Notes under the pieces: generated by a model | What the model was told of the DNA's origin: nothing | The model's input: only the letters and a program-made list of their open reading frames with translations | Databases searched by the model: none | Program-made: the position numbers and the translations under genes | Shown here: one piece after another, positions 25,501-38,316 of the stretch | Position numbering within the stretch: the first letter of the stretch is position 1 | Layout: the number at the start of each line of letters is the position of its first letter | Assembly: GCA_032209605.1 (NCBI GenBank) | Contig: JASFXZ010000037.1 | Span: 2,046,001 to 2,110,000, forward strand | Direction: 5' to 3' | Length of the DNA: 64,000 nt | Source: Mactromeris polynyma | Taxonomy: Eukaryota; Mollusca; Bivalvia; Venerida; Mactridae

Positions 25501-26238
25501 ATTTGATTTAATTAATTGTGATTCGAGTTACTTGTGTCAACTGCCAACAATTTGGATCACACTTCTCTACTGATACATGCATATGGCAAATTGTGATTAT
25601 CACAACGTTGCTATCTGCACAGAGAGCTGCCAGTTTTTTGCGAAAATATAATTTATTTGAAACCATATTGCAACATTTATCAATTAACAATCTGTAGGCA
25701 ATTTTGGATAATAATAGGTCCATATATATAATAGTTCTTAATACCGTATTTTGGTATATTTGGGTAAGTCGTGCTGCCAGGGAAAAATTAGTTCCTGAAC
25801 TAATCACAATGCATTGATGATAGAGTTCATCTGAGCTTGTTTTCACACAATGTTGTTGCTTTCACTTCACTACTGGCGGGTAGTGGAGTTATATAGAACA
25901 ATCACTTTCTTTAGGGGCCTGGGCGTAACATCACAATGAAGATATATAAAACTGATACATAGAAGCTGAGGTAGCATGTTTATGACTGTTTAAAACACCA
26001 TATGTAGTGATACAATTGGGTACAGGATACAATTCATGCAATTTCATAAATATAGAATAACAACAAATGTTCAACATCATTCTTACCCCGTTCCATCACG
26101 AAAATACAATGAGACCAGTAGCAACACTATGACCAACATGGCCATTCGACAGAGTTTTTGCAAATATCCAATAATCTTTCTTTTCTTTCTTATCGACCTA
26201 AGTGTTGACGTTTCCGACCTAACTGTCCCACTCGCCAT
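13536..26238 (-). CDS. TXNDC11: Thioredoxin domain-containing protein 11, 13 exons
   Basis: Exons in transcript order: 26238-26087, 23915-23696, 22963-22840, 22309-22203, 21594-21495, 20996-20884, 20310-20242, 19392-19261, 18623-17837, 16608-16454, 15308-15196, 14893-14813, 13947-13536. All borders are GT-AG and phases agree, giving 854 aa (human about 985). Residues 1-31 are basic and 32-46 (MAMLVIVLLLVSLYF) form a signal anchor. The first thioredoxin-like domain carries APWCAQS (Cys104), a CxxS site. The middle contains the conserved TGLQCNTNKTLN block. A second thioredoxin domain has WCGFC (Cys664, Cys667), NDLPWE and the cis-Pro YPT. The C-terminus is a coiled coil. In vertebrates this ER membrane protein binds DUOX oxidases and EDEM proteins and acts in redox folding or ER-associated degradation; the same role here is inference. 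Introns hold several MITEs. Confidence 0.93.
15760..16440. other. TXNDC11 intron 10 sequence, nothing recognised
   Basis: Non-coding intron DNA with a short duplicated phrase at 15715-15745 (caggcagtgacccactcagg). No element boundary was found. Confidence 0.35.
16985..17240. repeat. GC-richer block in TXNDC11 intron 9, repeat-like
   Basis: This 250-bp block is richer in G+C and CpG than the surrounding intron (ctctcgcgaggggtcgactt, cagcgagtcgtaggcggagc). It contains diverged inverted phrases (aaaattgtgagacttcgccc against acaattttggagaag). It looks like an inserted element, but no family or ends could be assigned. Confidence 0.35.
17625..17783 (+). mobile_element. MITE family B, copy 1 (hAT-like CAGGGGTTCCA ends)
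   Basis: A 159-bp element with perfect 11-bp inverted ends CAGGGGTTCCA and TGGAACCCCTG. It lies in TXNDC11 intron 9, 54 bp from the exon 9 donor. The CAGGG-type end suggests hAT, but I could not see an 8-bp target duplication. A second, end-truncated copy lies inverted at 53293-53476 in NUBP2. Confidence 0.75.
18729..18938 (+). mobile_element. MITE family C, copy 1
   Basis: About 210 bp matching 62409-62608 in the same orientation, with shared runs ttcagctaggggtccttgga and caagatttctgc. The end aaatccctg is a rough inverse of the start, so it is probably a small inverted-repeat DNA element. It sits in TXNDC11 intron 8, close to the exon 9 acceptor. Confidence 0.75.
21789..22022 (-). mobile_element. 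MITE family A, copy 2
   Basis: A 234-bp copy of the element at 12118-12357 in the opposite orientation, with both inverted ends kept (ttgagcgctgctatgggaat; cagtggcgctcaa). It lies in TXNDC11 intron 4. Confidence 0.8.
22421..22725. mobile_element. MITE family D with perfect 38-bp inverted ends
   Basis: The ends 22421-22458 and 22688-22725 are perfect reverse complements over 38 bp (aatttccatctagagttctc and onward). The 229-bp interior is non-coding. It lies in TXNDC11 intron 3. Related single-ended fragments with gttctctccctttatccctt occur at 31387-31420 and 43110-43142. Confidence 0.85.
25078..25455. repeat. Repeat cluster of 'ggtccgaagtgtcc' motifs
   Basis: Motifs such as tggtccgaagtgtcc and ccctaaatctgg occur repeatedly, inverted at 25085-25125 and direct at 25190-25450. 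The phrase ttgaaaccaaagtcttaact occurs at 25140 and again, slightly changed, at 25328. The right edge ggtccaaaatgtcctg resembles a transposon end. This looks like a rearranged inverted-repeat element in TXNDC11 intron 1, with a (taa)n run at 25120-25138. Confidence 0.6.
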
Positions 26239-29060
26239 TGGTTTGACAACACGTCAAGAAAATTACCGGAAGTGAAGTGCACCGGTTAAGCAATTTCAAT
26301 ATAGTTATACAAATGCAAAAGTTTACTAATACGCAACATCAAATAATGAAGGAATAATGAAAAATAACCATTGAGAATTCTAAGCAAATGGTTTTATTGA
26401 AATGACAAGGACCCGGGGATTCACGTCATTGTCGTAAACTTTTATCTTAATGAAACTTTGAAATGGTCCCCGAACCGGTTACCCTTAAGAATTTGCTCTT
26501 TAAATTAGTCCCAATAATTAGTTTCGCAGTTGAGCTTGTTTTCAATACGTGTAAATTACCGTATGATTAGGCTTTTATTAAATGATTTACAACATTTTGA
26601 CAAATTGAAATAAATCAACAACATCATTACCGAACAATTATCGCATTAAAAAGATTCGTTGACAAACCGAAAACAATACTTGCTAGCTCTATTCAATGAC
26701 TGTCTTGTGATTTTGACACAACAGAAACACTCTTCTACAGACGTTAGTTTCCTTATTTGGTAATGTTTCTCTTTTGATTGAACGTTATTTTATTTGACTA
26801 TAAATTCATGTCTCTTTTCTTCCCTTTTGTTGATCTTACTTGCGTTCTAAATAACAGCAGTGTTGTGATGTATCTGACTGACATGTTAAAATTGTTGTGA
26901 TAAATACAATGTTCTACAAAAAGATTCCACTTTCTTGCACTGATTACAGTCCTTCATAGTAGGGGTGAGAGGACACCAAGGTAACATGATACGATATGAC
27001 AGTATATAACAAATTTATTCCAATGTTTCACTGAATAGAATAAATAAGAAAGTGGACAAATTAGACTGTACTTTGGGTAAATCGTGCCACCCACGTCTCG
27101 TTATTCTAGGTTTACAGTAGTCATGTTATTGTAGATAATCAACACTGTAGGGCCGACACTGTACAGGCTACTCTTACGGGAGTTTGTATCATTAAACAAT
27201 TATATTATTTAATTGACAATTTACATGAAATATCACATGTAAATAATTTCTAACTTTGTTAAACTTAAAGCGTCCACTGTCAGAGTAAAAATGACAAATG
27301 AAATTATTGTCATTATTTTATCTAATGTGATAATAAAATTATTAACAATAGCATGCAGTCTGTATCTAATATAAATCTATATATAAAATTGAGGGGTGGT
27401 AGCAAGAAAGTCTGTTGGCTTTTAAGTTTTTATTCATAAATATATAGTATACAGACAGACAGACTATATTCAATTTGATCTGCGGTAACAATTCCACCCA
27501 AGTATATTTTTCCTACGCACCATGTTGCTGTTACATGGGGAGTCTGGTACCCCACGGAGTCACATCTTAAGCACTAACATGCTTCAAGAGAACAAATTTT
27601 ACAGACTGTTTCAATGTGATGTTAAAAAGTTAATTAATGAATAACATGTACATAATTATGATAAATTGATATGTGACATTATTTACACCAAGGTTCCACA
27701 GGTCTTAAAAAGTTAGTGAATTTGATGCCTACTACTTGAAAACTACTTCAATTTGTAATAGCCAAAAACTATTTGAAAAGAACTTGAATATTGAACAAAA
27801 ACAAATAAATTTTGGTAAATTGCACTTGAATTCTTCGGCTGCGAATAGAAAAAAGGGCAAAAAATAACAAACATACCAACCATGATTAAAAAAGTGAAAT
27901 AATGACTGACCTATTTTCGACAGGGCCTTCTGCCGAGGAGGCAATAGTATAGTAATACAGTACAGTATGCTATTGCTAGTCAACAAGTTTTATGCCCTCT
28001 TAAAGCAATTCTCACACTGTGTAATTTTATAAAAAAAATGTATTAGTGCTGAAGTGATAGTCATCTCGGGGGATTAACTTGAAAAATAAATCTTCTATAT
28101 ACCAAAAAAATCAACATTGTAGTCCTTGAAAATGGGAACAAAGTGCTTGAAAAGTACTTGATTTTTTTCGGGAAGTACATACATGTACTGTATGAACCAT
28201 TGTACACTAATTTGCACAAACTCTTATGATCAGTTATAGCCACTTGATTAATCTTGCTTTTGTTGCCTTATTTACATCCATTATGTAAATTTAATTTACT
28301 AAATAACGTTCATAATTGTTTTATTTACGGGATTCTATATTATGTGAAAAGGAACATTTCGATGATTTTATGACTTATTTGGTAAATACTAGAAAGTTTT
28401 AATTATTAATGACTCCAATTAACATACTCCCATAATTGTAGCCTGTGCAGTGTTGATTAACTACAATTATGGGACTACCGTAATCCTAGAATGCGAGTCT
28501 AGGATTTGGGACCCATAATCAAAGCCACCCCGCCTCCATTAAATAAATGCACTAGTTATGAACATTTAATTTTTATCACTTTTCATCTGACAAAACAAAA
28601 GAGTTAATTCAATGTTTTTTACATTTACATCATTTATATCAAATTAAATATTTTTGGAAAATTTAGATTGTAAACTTTCCAATGGTATATTGTTTTAGAA
28701 AATTGAACATGAACCATGTCTTAGAGACAGTTTAAAAAGTGTGTTTTCATTTAAATGATAGCATAGCACATCGTCTTTACTCATAATTCAGGTTAGATTT
28801 TAACTCTTTGTTTCACTCAATACAATTCTGAATCTGATTTTTATTGTACAATGTCAGAATTGTTAACAGGCGTTTATAGGTAATATTTGTTAACAGGCGT
28901 TTATAGGTAATATTTATTTACCAATATTTTTTATGAAGGTAACATTAATTTTGCAGTCTTGTTAATTATGTAATCACATTGTGAATTAAAATTGACGAGG
29001 ATAGCTTGTTAGTCTGCCTGTCCCACCTTCAGTTCTTATTTTTTAGTTACTTGTTAAGTA
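26239..29060. other. Intergenic region between TXNDC11 and BRI3
   Basis: No gene recognised. AT-rich, with only a 27-bp direct duplication at 28866-28920 (gttaacaggcgtttataggt). The TXNDC11 promoter should lie within the first few hundred bases, but no core motif stands out. Confidence 0.5.
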
Positions 29061-29818
29061 CAGTCCAACCTGTCTGGGAGTGATCTTGATGTGACCACCT
29101 TTTACAGTTGACCACTGTATCCAGGTGGCCATGAACAAGTGATATAAAAACAGAAAGACAACATTTTACGGATATTATATTATGCATTTATAGATATCTG
29201 ATATGATATCAAAACAGTGAACAGTATCAGCAATAAATATATTACCAAGCTCCATGTAGACATGTACATGTATGAAACAAAGTAATGTGAATAATCTCAA
29301 CTCTCCAATTAACATATTATTCTACCCTTTTAACAACTGTTAATATATACTTAATGCCATTAAAAACGCAACCAAAAATTGTGCATATATAGATAGTGAC
29401 ATTACAAAGGCAAAAAAATATTATTTAATTCTCAAACATAATTCATAAAGTTTAATCAATAATGAAAATAAAAAATAATTGGTCTAGAGTTTAATAAAGG
29501 TTTGAACATAGTATTAGTATAACAACACGATTTTGAATGTCGGTACTACAAAATGACGCTTAGTTCAAATAGTTGCGTTTTTAATGGCGTCAAGTATATA
29601 TTGTAATATGTAAAAATAAATCGGTGTATAATTTGCGGATGGTGACCGTTATATATAATGGGCAGTGTGGTCTAAAGACACAATACTACTGACTGAATAA
29701 GACAGGCCTATGCTATAAACAGTATAATTTTAGAGGCATGTGTGTGGTTAAACCTTGAACTGAACGTTACAGATGAAGTCACGTTGTATAAAGGTGACCG
29801 TTAATGCAGGTTGGACTG
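29061..29818. mobile_element. Tc1/mariner-like non-autonomous element with nested MITE
   Basis: CAGTCCAACCTG at 29061 and CAGGTTGGACTG ending at 29818 are perfect 12-bp inverted ends, flanked on both sides by TA, the target duplication of the Tc1/mariner superfamily. There is no transposase frame. Inside, 29341-29607 has its own inverted ends containing gccattaaaaacgcaac, indicating a second element inserted within it. The right end lies 130 bp upstream of the BRI3 start codon. Confidence 0.8.
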
Positions 29819-29947
29819 TATATTATTATATATATAGGACATTATTGTTTGTAGTCTTTATATGTTTTAGAATATTATATAAGTTCTCTGTATCATTTAT
29901 ACAGACCATTGTGTGAGTATATCTAACTGTTGAAGAAATCTCTGACT

Positions 29948-32150
29948 ATGTCCAACAACCAACCTCCTCCTTCATACCAGGAAACTGTTGGAACAGGTGC
30001 GTATATACTATATAGTTGTATTTGGATACATGTTCATCCATAAAAACAACACAACTGTTAATGGTATTTAACTTACGTTTTATATAATATTATGTAGGAT
30101 AATAGATTCTTGCATAGCTTTTTTCCTTGTAGACTGAAGGCTTTGCATTTTAATTAATAATATATGGTTAATGAAAGTTCAATGACTGTGTTTTAGCCTA
30201 TGTATGCAGCACTTACTATGCATTATTTCTCAAAATGTTTTGAGTACTGCAAGAGATCAACCTGATCTGAATCTGATCTTACCAGTTGATAATGATCGAT
30301 ATCATCAAACAATGTTAAACTTCAAATATTCAACAAAGTCTTCAGAAGCAATGATATGATAAAATTGGTGTATCTTTGGCACTGTGTGATGGATATCATT
30401 TCAATTGAACATATCAAGCTTTTGTCAAGATTGACATTTGTTAACCCTAGTCTACATTGTTTGCTGCAAATTTTAAGAGAAATATTTTTTTTTTAAATTT
30501 ACATATTAAAAGTACTTAAAATTATAGAATGTGTGACTCTTACTACCTTCTAAGCACAATTAGAATAATGAAAAAGTGAAATCTTATGATATGATTATGA
30601 TTTATAGCTACTTTGAAACCAAGTGATAGCAAAATATTTGTTTGGATCAAATGAAAAATATGTGTTGTTCAGGTATCCAAGCTAGACTACCCTTTTCCAT
30701 GCCAAACCTACTTCTTTCAGGAAGAACAAAAATACTATTCCTAAAAGGATGTTTAATCTCTGTAAAGAAGGTTGTAAAATTTTCATTTTGCCAGCTAGCC
30801 AGTAAAATGAATGTATAGGTAACTTAATATTATTAATACTTGACAAATATAAACACCTACAATTCTAGATGAAAAGAAATAGAGAGAATACGTAACTACA
30901 GGGAAAGCCACATACATAAGACAATGCCTCCCCACGCAAACTTCCTGACACTAGTGATAACGGCCATAATAACTAAAATACCACATGTATTTTAGTTAGC
31001 CATGTCGGTGCCCTTCATTTAACATCTAAAAATTACTAAATTTACTGCATTTGTTTGTTGCCTTACTTTTTGCGTTGTTCCATTTGTTGCAGGTGGGTAC
31101 ACAAACTATGGAGCCCCTCAGGGTGTGCCTGCTGGACAATATGGGCAATATGACCCCAGCAAACAGTTACAGGGAGGTTACCAACAGTTGCCTAGCTACC
31201 AACAACCACAGCAACCAATACAGCCTCAACCACAAATCATAATAGTTGGTGGATGTCCTGCTTGCAGGGTAAGGAACGATTCCTTGAGACTTGGTTAATG
31301 TAATTGGGTAATTTTGACTGGCATAGGTTTAAGTCAGTCTAACTCTAAGTCACAGGAGATTGTCACATTGTCTCTGCCTTTATCTCATCTGGAGTTCTCT
31401 CCCTTTATCCCTTCTATAGTATATACTAAATAACTTGTGACAATTTCTGTGGTCTAGGGTTGTTTTCCAGAAAATGTCTGTTCTCCTATGAAGATGTGAA
31501 GAAAATACTAGAATTTTTTCCTATAGAATTGCTTGCATGAATAACCAAGGCAATGAACCACATTCTTGAACCTTTGGTTTGGTTGATAAAAAATGTGAAT
31601 TTGTCAACCATTGAATGTATAGCATTGCCGGGCAGTTTATAGGCATATAGATGTTCACTGTAATAATTGTGTTCAATTAACCACTGTAAACCAGTGTACC
31701 CATCCCTACAAATGTTGACCACTGTAAACCAGTGTACCCATCCCTACAAACCACTGTAAACCAGTGTACCCATCCCTACAAATGTTGACTCCTGTTTTTT
31801 ATGTTGCTTACATCTTGCTTTGAGTCCCTCTTCAACTTGGTGACACAGGCTGATCACATAATATAATGTTGAAAACTGTTATGATGAGTCTCAAACTATC
31901 TTTGTTTAAGTGATATTACTGATTGTGATACCGAATGTGGGTCATAAATAGAGACTACTGTCTATAAATGTATACTAAATACATGTTTACTGTTTCTACG
32001 TATGGTGTTATATTTCAGGTTGGCGTGCTGGAGGATGATTTTACATGTTTGGGTGTTTGTTGTGCAATCGTATTTTTCCCAATCGGTGTTCTGTGTTGTC
32101 TAGCAATGAAAGAACGTCGGTGTCCAAATTGTGGAGCTGTGTTTGGGTAG
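29948..32150 (+). CDS. BRI3: Brain protein I3 homologue, 3 exons
   Basis: Exons 29948-29996, 31093-31268 and 32019-32150, GT-AG borders, phases 1 and 0, giving 118 aa (human BRI3 is about 125). The N-terminal half is rich in Pro, Gln, Tyr and Gly (PPPSYQ at the start, like the vertebrate protein). The C-terminal part has the diagnostic [17 protein letters not shown], then a cysteine-rich hydrophobic segment ([18 protein letters not shown]), and ends with [11 protein letters not shown]. The paired CPxC motifs bracket the membrane segment. BRI3 is a small membrane protein of the endolysosomal system with poorly defined function; that location is known from vertebrates and inferred here. The start is chosen because it is the first ATG after a likely acceptor near 29904, so a 5' untranslated exon further upstream is possible. 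Confidence 0.93.
31682..31792. repeat. Three tandem copies of a 31-37-bp unit in BRI3 intron 2
   Basis: The phrase ccactgtaaaccagtgtacc followed by catccctacaaa occurs three times in a row, with or without a tgttga spacer. Confidence 0.9.
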
Positions 32151-32573
32151 ATCCTTGAGATATCTACTGGTACAACTCTCATCAGATTAGGCTGTATTGC
32201 ATTTATTGCTAGTGATAACATTTTGTAAAATTATGTAATTCATAAAAGTCATTTCAACATGAATTAATTAGCAAGCATATGAAAGTATTATTATGGCTGT
32301 TGTTCGTTATAATTATTATACATTGCCCGTGAGGCTCTCTGTGTTGAAAATGTGTATATATGTTTTACTCAGTGATATACCCATATAATACAGGCTGTGT
32401 ATGCATCATTGGATGTAACATAAATGCGTTCAGATATATTCTGTAAATCATTTGAGTCATGTTTCACTAGTTTGCGCAATTATCCGTAGACATGAAAATA
32501 TAGCCTTGCTCCACTGTTTTCTAATCATTATTCTCTGTAACAACTGCTGTACATATTCTGAGTATACTCAGTC

Positions 32574-34050
32574 CAGGCCCGGATCCAGAAATTCAAGACT
32601 GGGGGGGCCAATCATGAGGACCAAAGATCCCTCCCTGAAGGGGGGTCCGGGGGAACTCCCCCTGAAGATTTGAACAATATAGGTATGAAATAGTGGCTTC
32701 TGGTGCATTTCGGGATCTAAAATTTGAGGACTCATTCATGAGAATTGCACTAGTATTATTTTGTTAAAAATACAAAATCGACCAAATTATACAAGTACCA
32801 ACTTTTTACAAAATGTCCTGGGGACATCAATTCCTGTACCAACCCCAGTCAGATCTCCCCCGGAAATTTTTACAATATAGTTATGAAATGGTGGCTTCTG
32901 GTGCATTTCTAGGTCTAAAATTTGAGGACTCATTCATGAGAAATGACTAGTATTACATGTGTCTTGTTAAAAATACAGATCGACCAATTCATACAAGTAC
33001 CAATATTTTACAAAATTTCCAGGGGACACCACTTTCTGTACCAACCCCAGTCAGACCTCCCCCGGAATTTTTTTACTATATAGGTATGAAAGGGTTGCTT
33101 CTGGTGCATTTCGGGGTCTAAAATTTTAGGACTCATTCATGAGAATTCCACTAGTATTATCTTGTTAAAAAACGCAAAACGACCAATTCATACGAGTACT
33201 AATATGTTTTACCAATGTCCACTTGTTGACGATTCATCGTTAACAACATTGACAGATGACATAAAATGCCACACAAAGGCAAAGTTTTTGAAAACAAAAG
33301 AACCGTACACTAGTCATGATTAGTTATTGTGACTAAAAACATTAATTAAAGATGATAAAAAGAAACTTTGTGTGATGTCAAATTATCATTATTGTACCTT
33401 TACTAGTATTACATGATAGTTCTTTTTAAACAAATTTTTAAGAAAATTTGAAAATTAATATGAAAGGAGGCTTATTCGGGAATTGTTTTTGCAAACTTCA
33501 GGCCCAAGTATTACATTCCCTTCCATAAATTATTGAATTGATTAAAACTATTTAAAAAAAACTTAAATGAATTCAGTAGAGCTAATATCAGGTTTGAATT
33601 TTTTACAACTCCCCATCAATTCTTTATCACTAAACACCACCACGACAGACTTCTGTTACGTATGATGTTCAATAATCTGTGTTTTACAGACGCTTTCAAC
33701 TTATGTATATATATGCATGATAAGGAAATTGAAAGCGCCTGGCTGATATAGAGTGAGCATACTATTCTTCTAGACCGTCTCAAGGCCAATCGACACAACA
33801 GGGGGCCAAATTTTATGGCTACTGCTTCGGTCTCAAGGTCAATGAGCACAACAGGGGGCCAAATTTTATGGCTCTTGCTTCAGCCTTACTGGTAGTATAC
33901 AAGGGGAAATCGACCATAAATCAATGGATTGCATTTAAAATGCTAAAATAGTAGTGGATATAATTTTGTATTTAGGAATAGAAAAAGGTCACTCCACAGC
34001 CGACTGGGGGGGCCAAGGCCCCCTTGGCCCCCCCGGTGGATCCGGGCCTG
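32574..34050. mobile_element. hAT-like non-autonomous element, 1,477 bp, 5-bp target duplication
   Basis: Ends are CAGGCCCGGATCCA and, inverted, TGGATCCGGGCCTG, each backed by a G/C-run (gggggggcc). Both sides carry the direct repeat cagtc (32569-32573 and 34051-34055), a clean 5-bp target-site duplication. Five-base duplications with CAG...CTG ends suggest the hAT5 branch, which is inference. The interior has three direct repeats of about 200 bp, marked by cttctggtgcattt near 32697, 32896 and 33098. No transposase frame remains. Confidence 0.8.
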
Positions 34051-37000
34051 CAGTCAGGTTTTTCTCTAGTTACTTGCTGTACTGTGCTTCTGCTTGTTTA
34101 ACTTGAATCCCGTCAGTTTTGTTATTATTCAGCCCTTTTTTATGGCAAAATTGGGGCCGATATTGGGCCCAATACCCAAAGGAAAAATATATATATTTTC
34201 TCCTACTTTGAAAGAAAATTCCCCTTCAGTAAAATTATTTAAAATTTTAGCTTATCAATTCCCAAAAGTGGCAATTCATTATGCAAATTTCCCCTTTCAA
34301 AAGGACCCACCATACATCTCCAAAAACAGAAATAATGGCTGTAATTAATATTCAACTATTTGCTTACATGTATATTGTTCTTGCATCCCGCTGCTTCTCC
34401 ATTTAACAATACAGGGTCTGATATATAGATATTTGTTCTGCTTATTGTTTTGTGTTATTTATCAATACTAGCTGTCGCAAGCACAAGCGGTTCCAAGGGA
34501 TTCTTTAAATTCCCCAACCTTTCATGTATGTCTGAGCATAAATTCGAAAATAGAAAAGAGTTATTTTATTATAAGATTTTCAAATAAGCAATTCTGATTT
34601 ATTGTAGCATTATACACTATAAGGATGATGATTATAAATGAAGAATGAAGCTTAGTCATTGCCATTTTATAAGGCTTGACCAAAAAGTTATGCTCCTTGA
34701 GCTCAAATCCTGTCTTGTTTTAATAGACCATTCTACACTCTGCTGAAACCAGAAACTCCCTATCATGTTTTAATTGATGTCACTTGTTTGAAAAAAGCTG
34801 TAATTGTTTTGACATTAGCTCCATTTTTAGCTTAAACCTTCCAGCACTTGCAAAAGTGATAGTTTGTGACTTTTGATTTCTATGGAATGAGCCTTGTGCA
34901 TTTGTTTGCCAAATCAAATTTTTCAACATTCCAATATTTTACTGTCAAGTTATTTAATTCAAACCCATGAGTGTGCTTATATGTACTTCTTAAATACTTA
35001 TAACAACAAAACATCCATTTTCATTTACCAAAATTTATTTTTGTGAATTTTCATTTCTTTTGAGCAGATACTATTGCTAATAATTAAGAATCCTCATAAT
35101 TGCTTTACTATAGTAAATAACAGTTATAGCAAGCTCTGATATGGGGCAAGTTTGAATGTTAATTGTGGATAGTCCAATACCTTGGATTCTGTTATTTTGT
35201 AAATCATTCTTGAAGTTATGTTGAATTCCGTTTTTAGTGCCAACTCATTGAATACTCCATCAATGGTAAACGTATACCACATTCTGTAAGTAGAGTATAT
35301 AACTGTCATTTAAACTTACATACATGTGATGTGTATTGGACTTTGTATTTACTAGTGTACAGTTATTGTTACTGATTGTCTTGCTACTTTTGTACACTTT
35401 TAGTCAGAAGACTAATAACTGAGGAATATGTTTGCATATATATTAATATTGAAGGAAGAAAGTCAGTACTTGCCAATGTATTTACTTTTGTTTGAAATAT
35501 ATATATGATTCATGTATATGCAGTTTCATGTATTCCCCATGTTTATTCAAGCCATTTTATAATATGGTCTCCGTTCACTGTTGGAAGTTTAAATTATGTT
35601 AAAGTCATTTAGAAGCATTACCCGTATTTTGAAGTAAAAATCTGCAAATTTTGTCATGTAGTTTAACTTTGGATTAGACATTGATTGCAATTACATTTTG
35701 TTATACAAATATCCATTATACTCAAGCTGCACAAATGGGACAAATTGCTCTTGTCCATATGTGTGTTGCCCTACAACTAGTAATAATGACTAGCAACCCT
35801 CTGGAAGTTTTGTTTGTTTTGGATTGATTTCATTGTTCTGTATAAATAACCAGACTTTTGATAATTTATTTTTGATTGTTATGATTTGATAAATTCAAAC
35901 TTTCCTGTCACTTTAAGTGCAAGCTTATACACTTTATGTTTTTCTTGAACCCATGGGCTTTTGTATTGCGGTGAATTGATCTTTCAATACTAAAATGTTT
36001 CAATGCTGTATTTGTTGGTCTTCCTCAAGTTCATAAATGTGTGACTCGGTTGTTATTGAACAATGTTAATTTCGTTAAAATAACAGTATCAGTATAATTA
36101 TACCCTGCAAACAAAGTTTGAAGGGGTATACTGGAGTCACTCTTTTTGTTAACAAAATATTTCTAAAAAAACTTATGTAGCAAACTACTTAGAGTATGTT
36201 CATGAACCTTCATCGGACAATCTACATGATGAGTTGTAGTGCATGAACAATTTTTTATCCTATTCAAGACGGCTGACTGGCAGCCATGTTGGATTTTCTC
36301 AAATCTTTTGGAGGGTACTACTTCTACAGTTTTTAGAGGATTTCATGAAACTTCTTTTTAGTATTAATACTATTATGCATGAGTTATAGTGCGTAGTAAA
36401 ATTGTCGACTGGAAAATATATGTCAGATAAAGCGTTATTTGGGGTATTAATTCCTTTCAGTGATAGCTCTAGTTAAGTTCAGGTATTGCTTATGTCACAA
36501 TGAGGTAATGTTAATGTATGTGATTATTTTTCATGATGATTCTTAACTAAGATATCAAATAGTTTCGAATAAATCATTGCTGGTGGTTTGTTAATGTATT
36601 TTGAAAATTGTTACTTTAATGAAATTAATAAATATATTTGTTATTTGTGTAAATAGAATTGCAATAAATTTATCAATGCGGATGGTTTACCTGTTTTTTA
36701 GTTGCAAACTCTTGCAAATGTCATGACTTTCATTTACGCATAAATATTGAATGAAGCTAAAGTAGATTTCAATTACAAGTTGTAAATCCTATACATTACA
36801 TTGAAGAAAAAATGGAAGATGAAGTTAGTATAGTGGTTGTGGAAGTAGTATTTACATGCTTATCATCTGGTAAGTAAATAAATTACATGTTGAAGATGAG
36901 AACATCTACAGTAACTAACAGGACAAAGATTTTGTGTTCAGTAAGTTGATGAGAGTAAAACATATTTATGATAAAGATTTTGTAACACTCGCCTGAATGC

Positions 37001-38316
37001 TGACAGTTCTCATACAATACCTCATCACAATCCACATTCTAACAGAATAGTTTTCTGAATTTCCCCCCGCCTAAAATTGATTTCACATTTCCTACACTCT
37101 TGGACAGCGAGTTATCATGAGGTCAGAGTAAAGATATCAAGATTAAAAGAAGATGACGACATGAACTTCTGTATAATAACTTTATGCAATATAAAAACAC
37201 GATCACATTTAATGACAATTATCAAATTGGCAGCAAGGCATTTATACATAGTACATACATTCATTTATGGATTGCCAACAAACTTGCAAACATTGCTTAC
37301 TGATTATATGAGATAATACATGGATTGAATTTCATATTTTGATACTGGAGATGTAACACTCCTGTATATGAGGAGTTCCACAACAAAAATTCTTAGTGAC
37401 CAAAAACTCCAGTTTAAGATGTTTGTAGTTTTCTACTTTGATTTAATACCATAAATATTATACTTGGATGCCTGCTTTCCTTTTAATAGCATTCCAATAT
37501 GGAGAACAATTTGCATAGGTATGCTACAAAATGATGATGTCGCATGAGAAACAATATACTCCAATGATAATTAATGCTTAAAAATTATTCTATTACACAA
37601 AACTTTTTAAAGATTTTCACATTCTCTAAATCTATAATCAAAATTAAGCAACCGAAACATGCATAATAGTTTGTGACATCAAAACATTCATTTGGGAAAT
37701 ACCCTACGTCATTACCAGCACCACTATTAAATGTTCAGTTAAGCAATCATATATAATTACAAAGACCTAAATACCTATTTAGGTCTTTGATAATTATCAT
37801 TTGAATTGTAAATAGTTTTTATATTGTTTTTCAAGTTTATAAATTATAATGCACAAGGTACAAATCAAAATAAAAAGTTCAATCATGTTTTTGAAAAACT
37901 TATTTGAGTTAATCACATAACAGGTGCATAGCTACCTGTACGCAAATTACGCCGTTGGGTACACATGATTATCAAAATTAGAAAAATGTGCAATAACCAA
38001 CAATTGAGCATTTGTATGCAGTTTGGTATATACATTTTCTGAATATAAAACACTTCAAATTTTACTGTATTGCTTGTGAAAATGTTACCAGATTGCACAA
38101 CGAACGTTATAGAAAACGGGGCTTTGTGTAGTATTATGCCTAATTTGTTTGCGTACACATTCTACCAGCTCTGACTAGCCCCTGCATAATGATAAGTGTA
38201 CATCAGATGAATCATCAATATGAATTGTTTCTATAGTAAGATAAAGTACATGATGTTTAGTAACAAAGTAAAAAGGGAAGAATTGCAGTTCTATTTTCTA
38301 ATGTTTGCGTGTATCG
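34051..38316. other. Intergenic region between BRI3 and DHRS11
   Basis: More than 4 kb of AT-rich sequence with no exon I can support. At 36098-36135 a palindromic phrase (tataccctgcaaac ... gaaggggtatac) resembles a transposon end, but its partner was not found. Confidence 0.45.
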
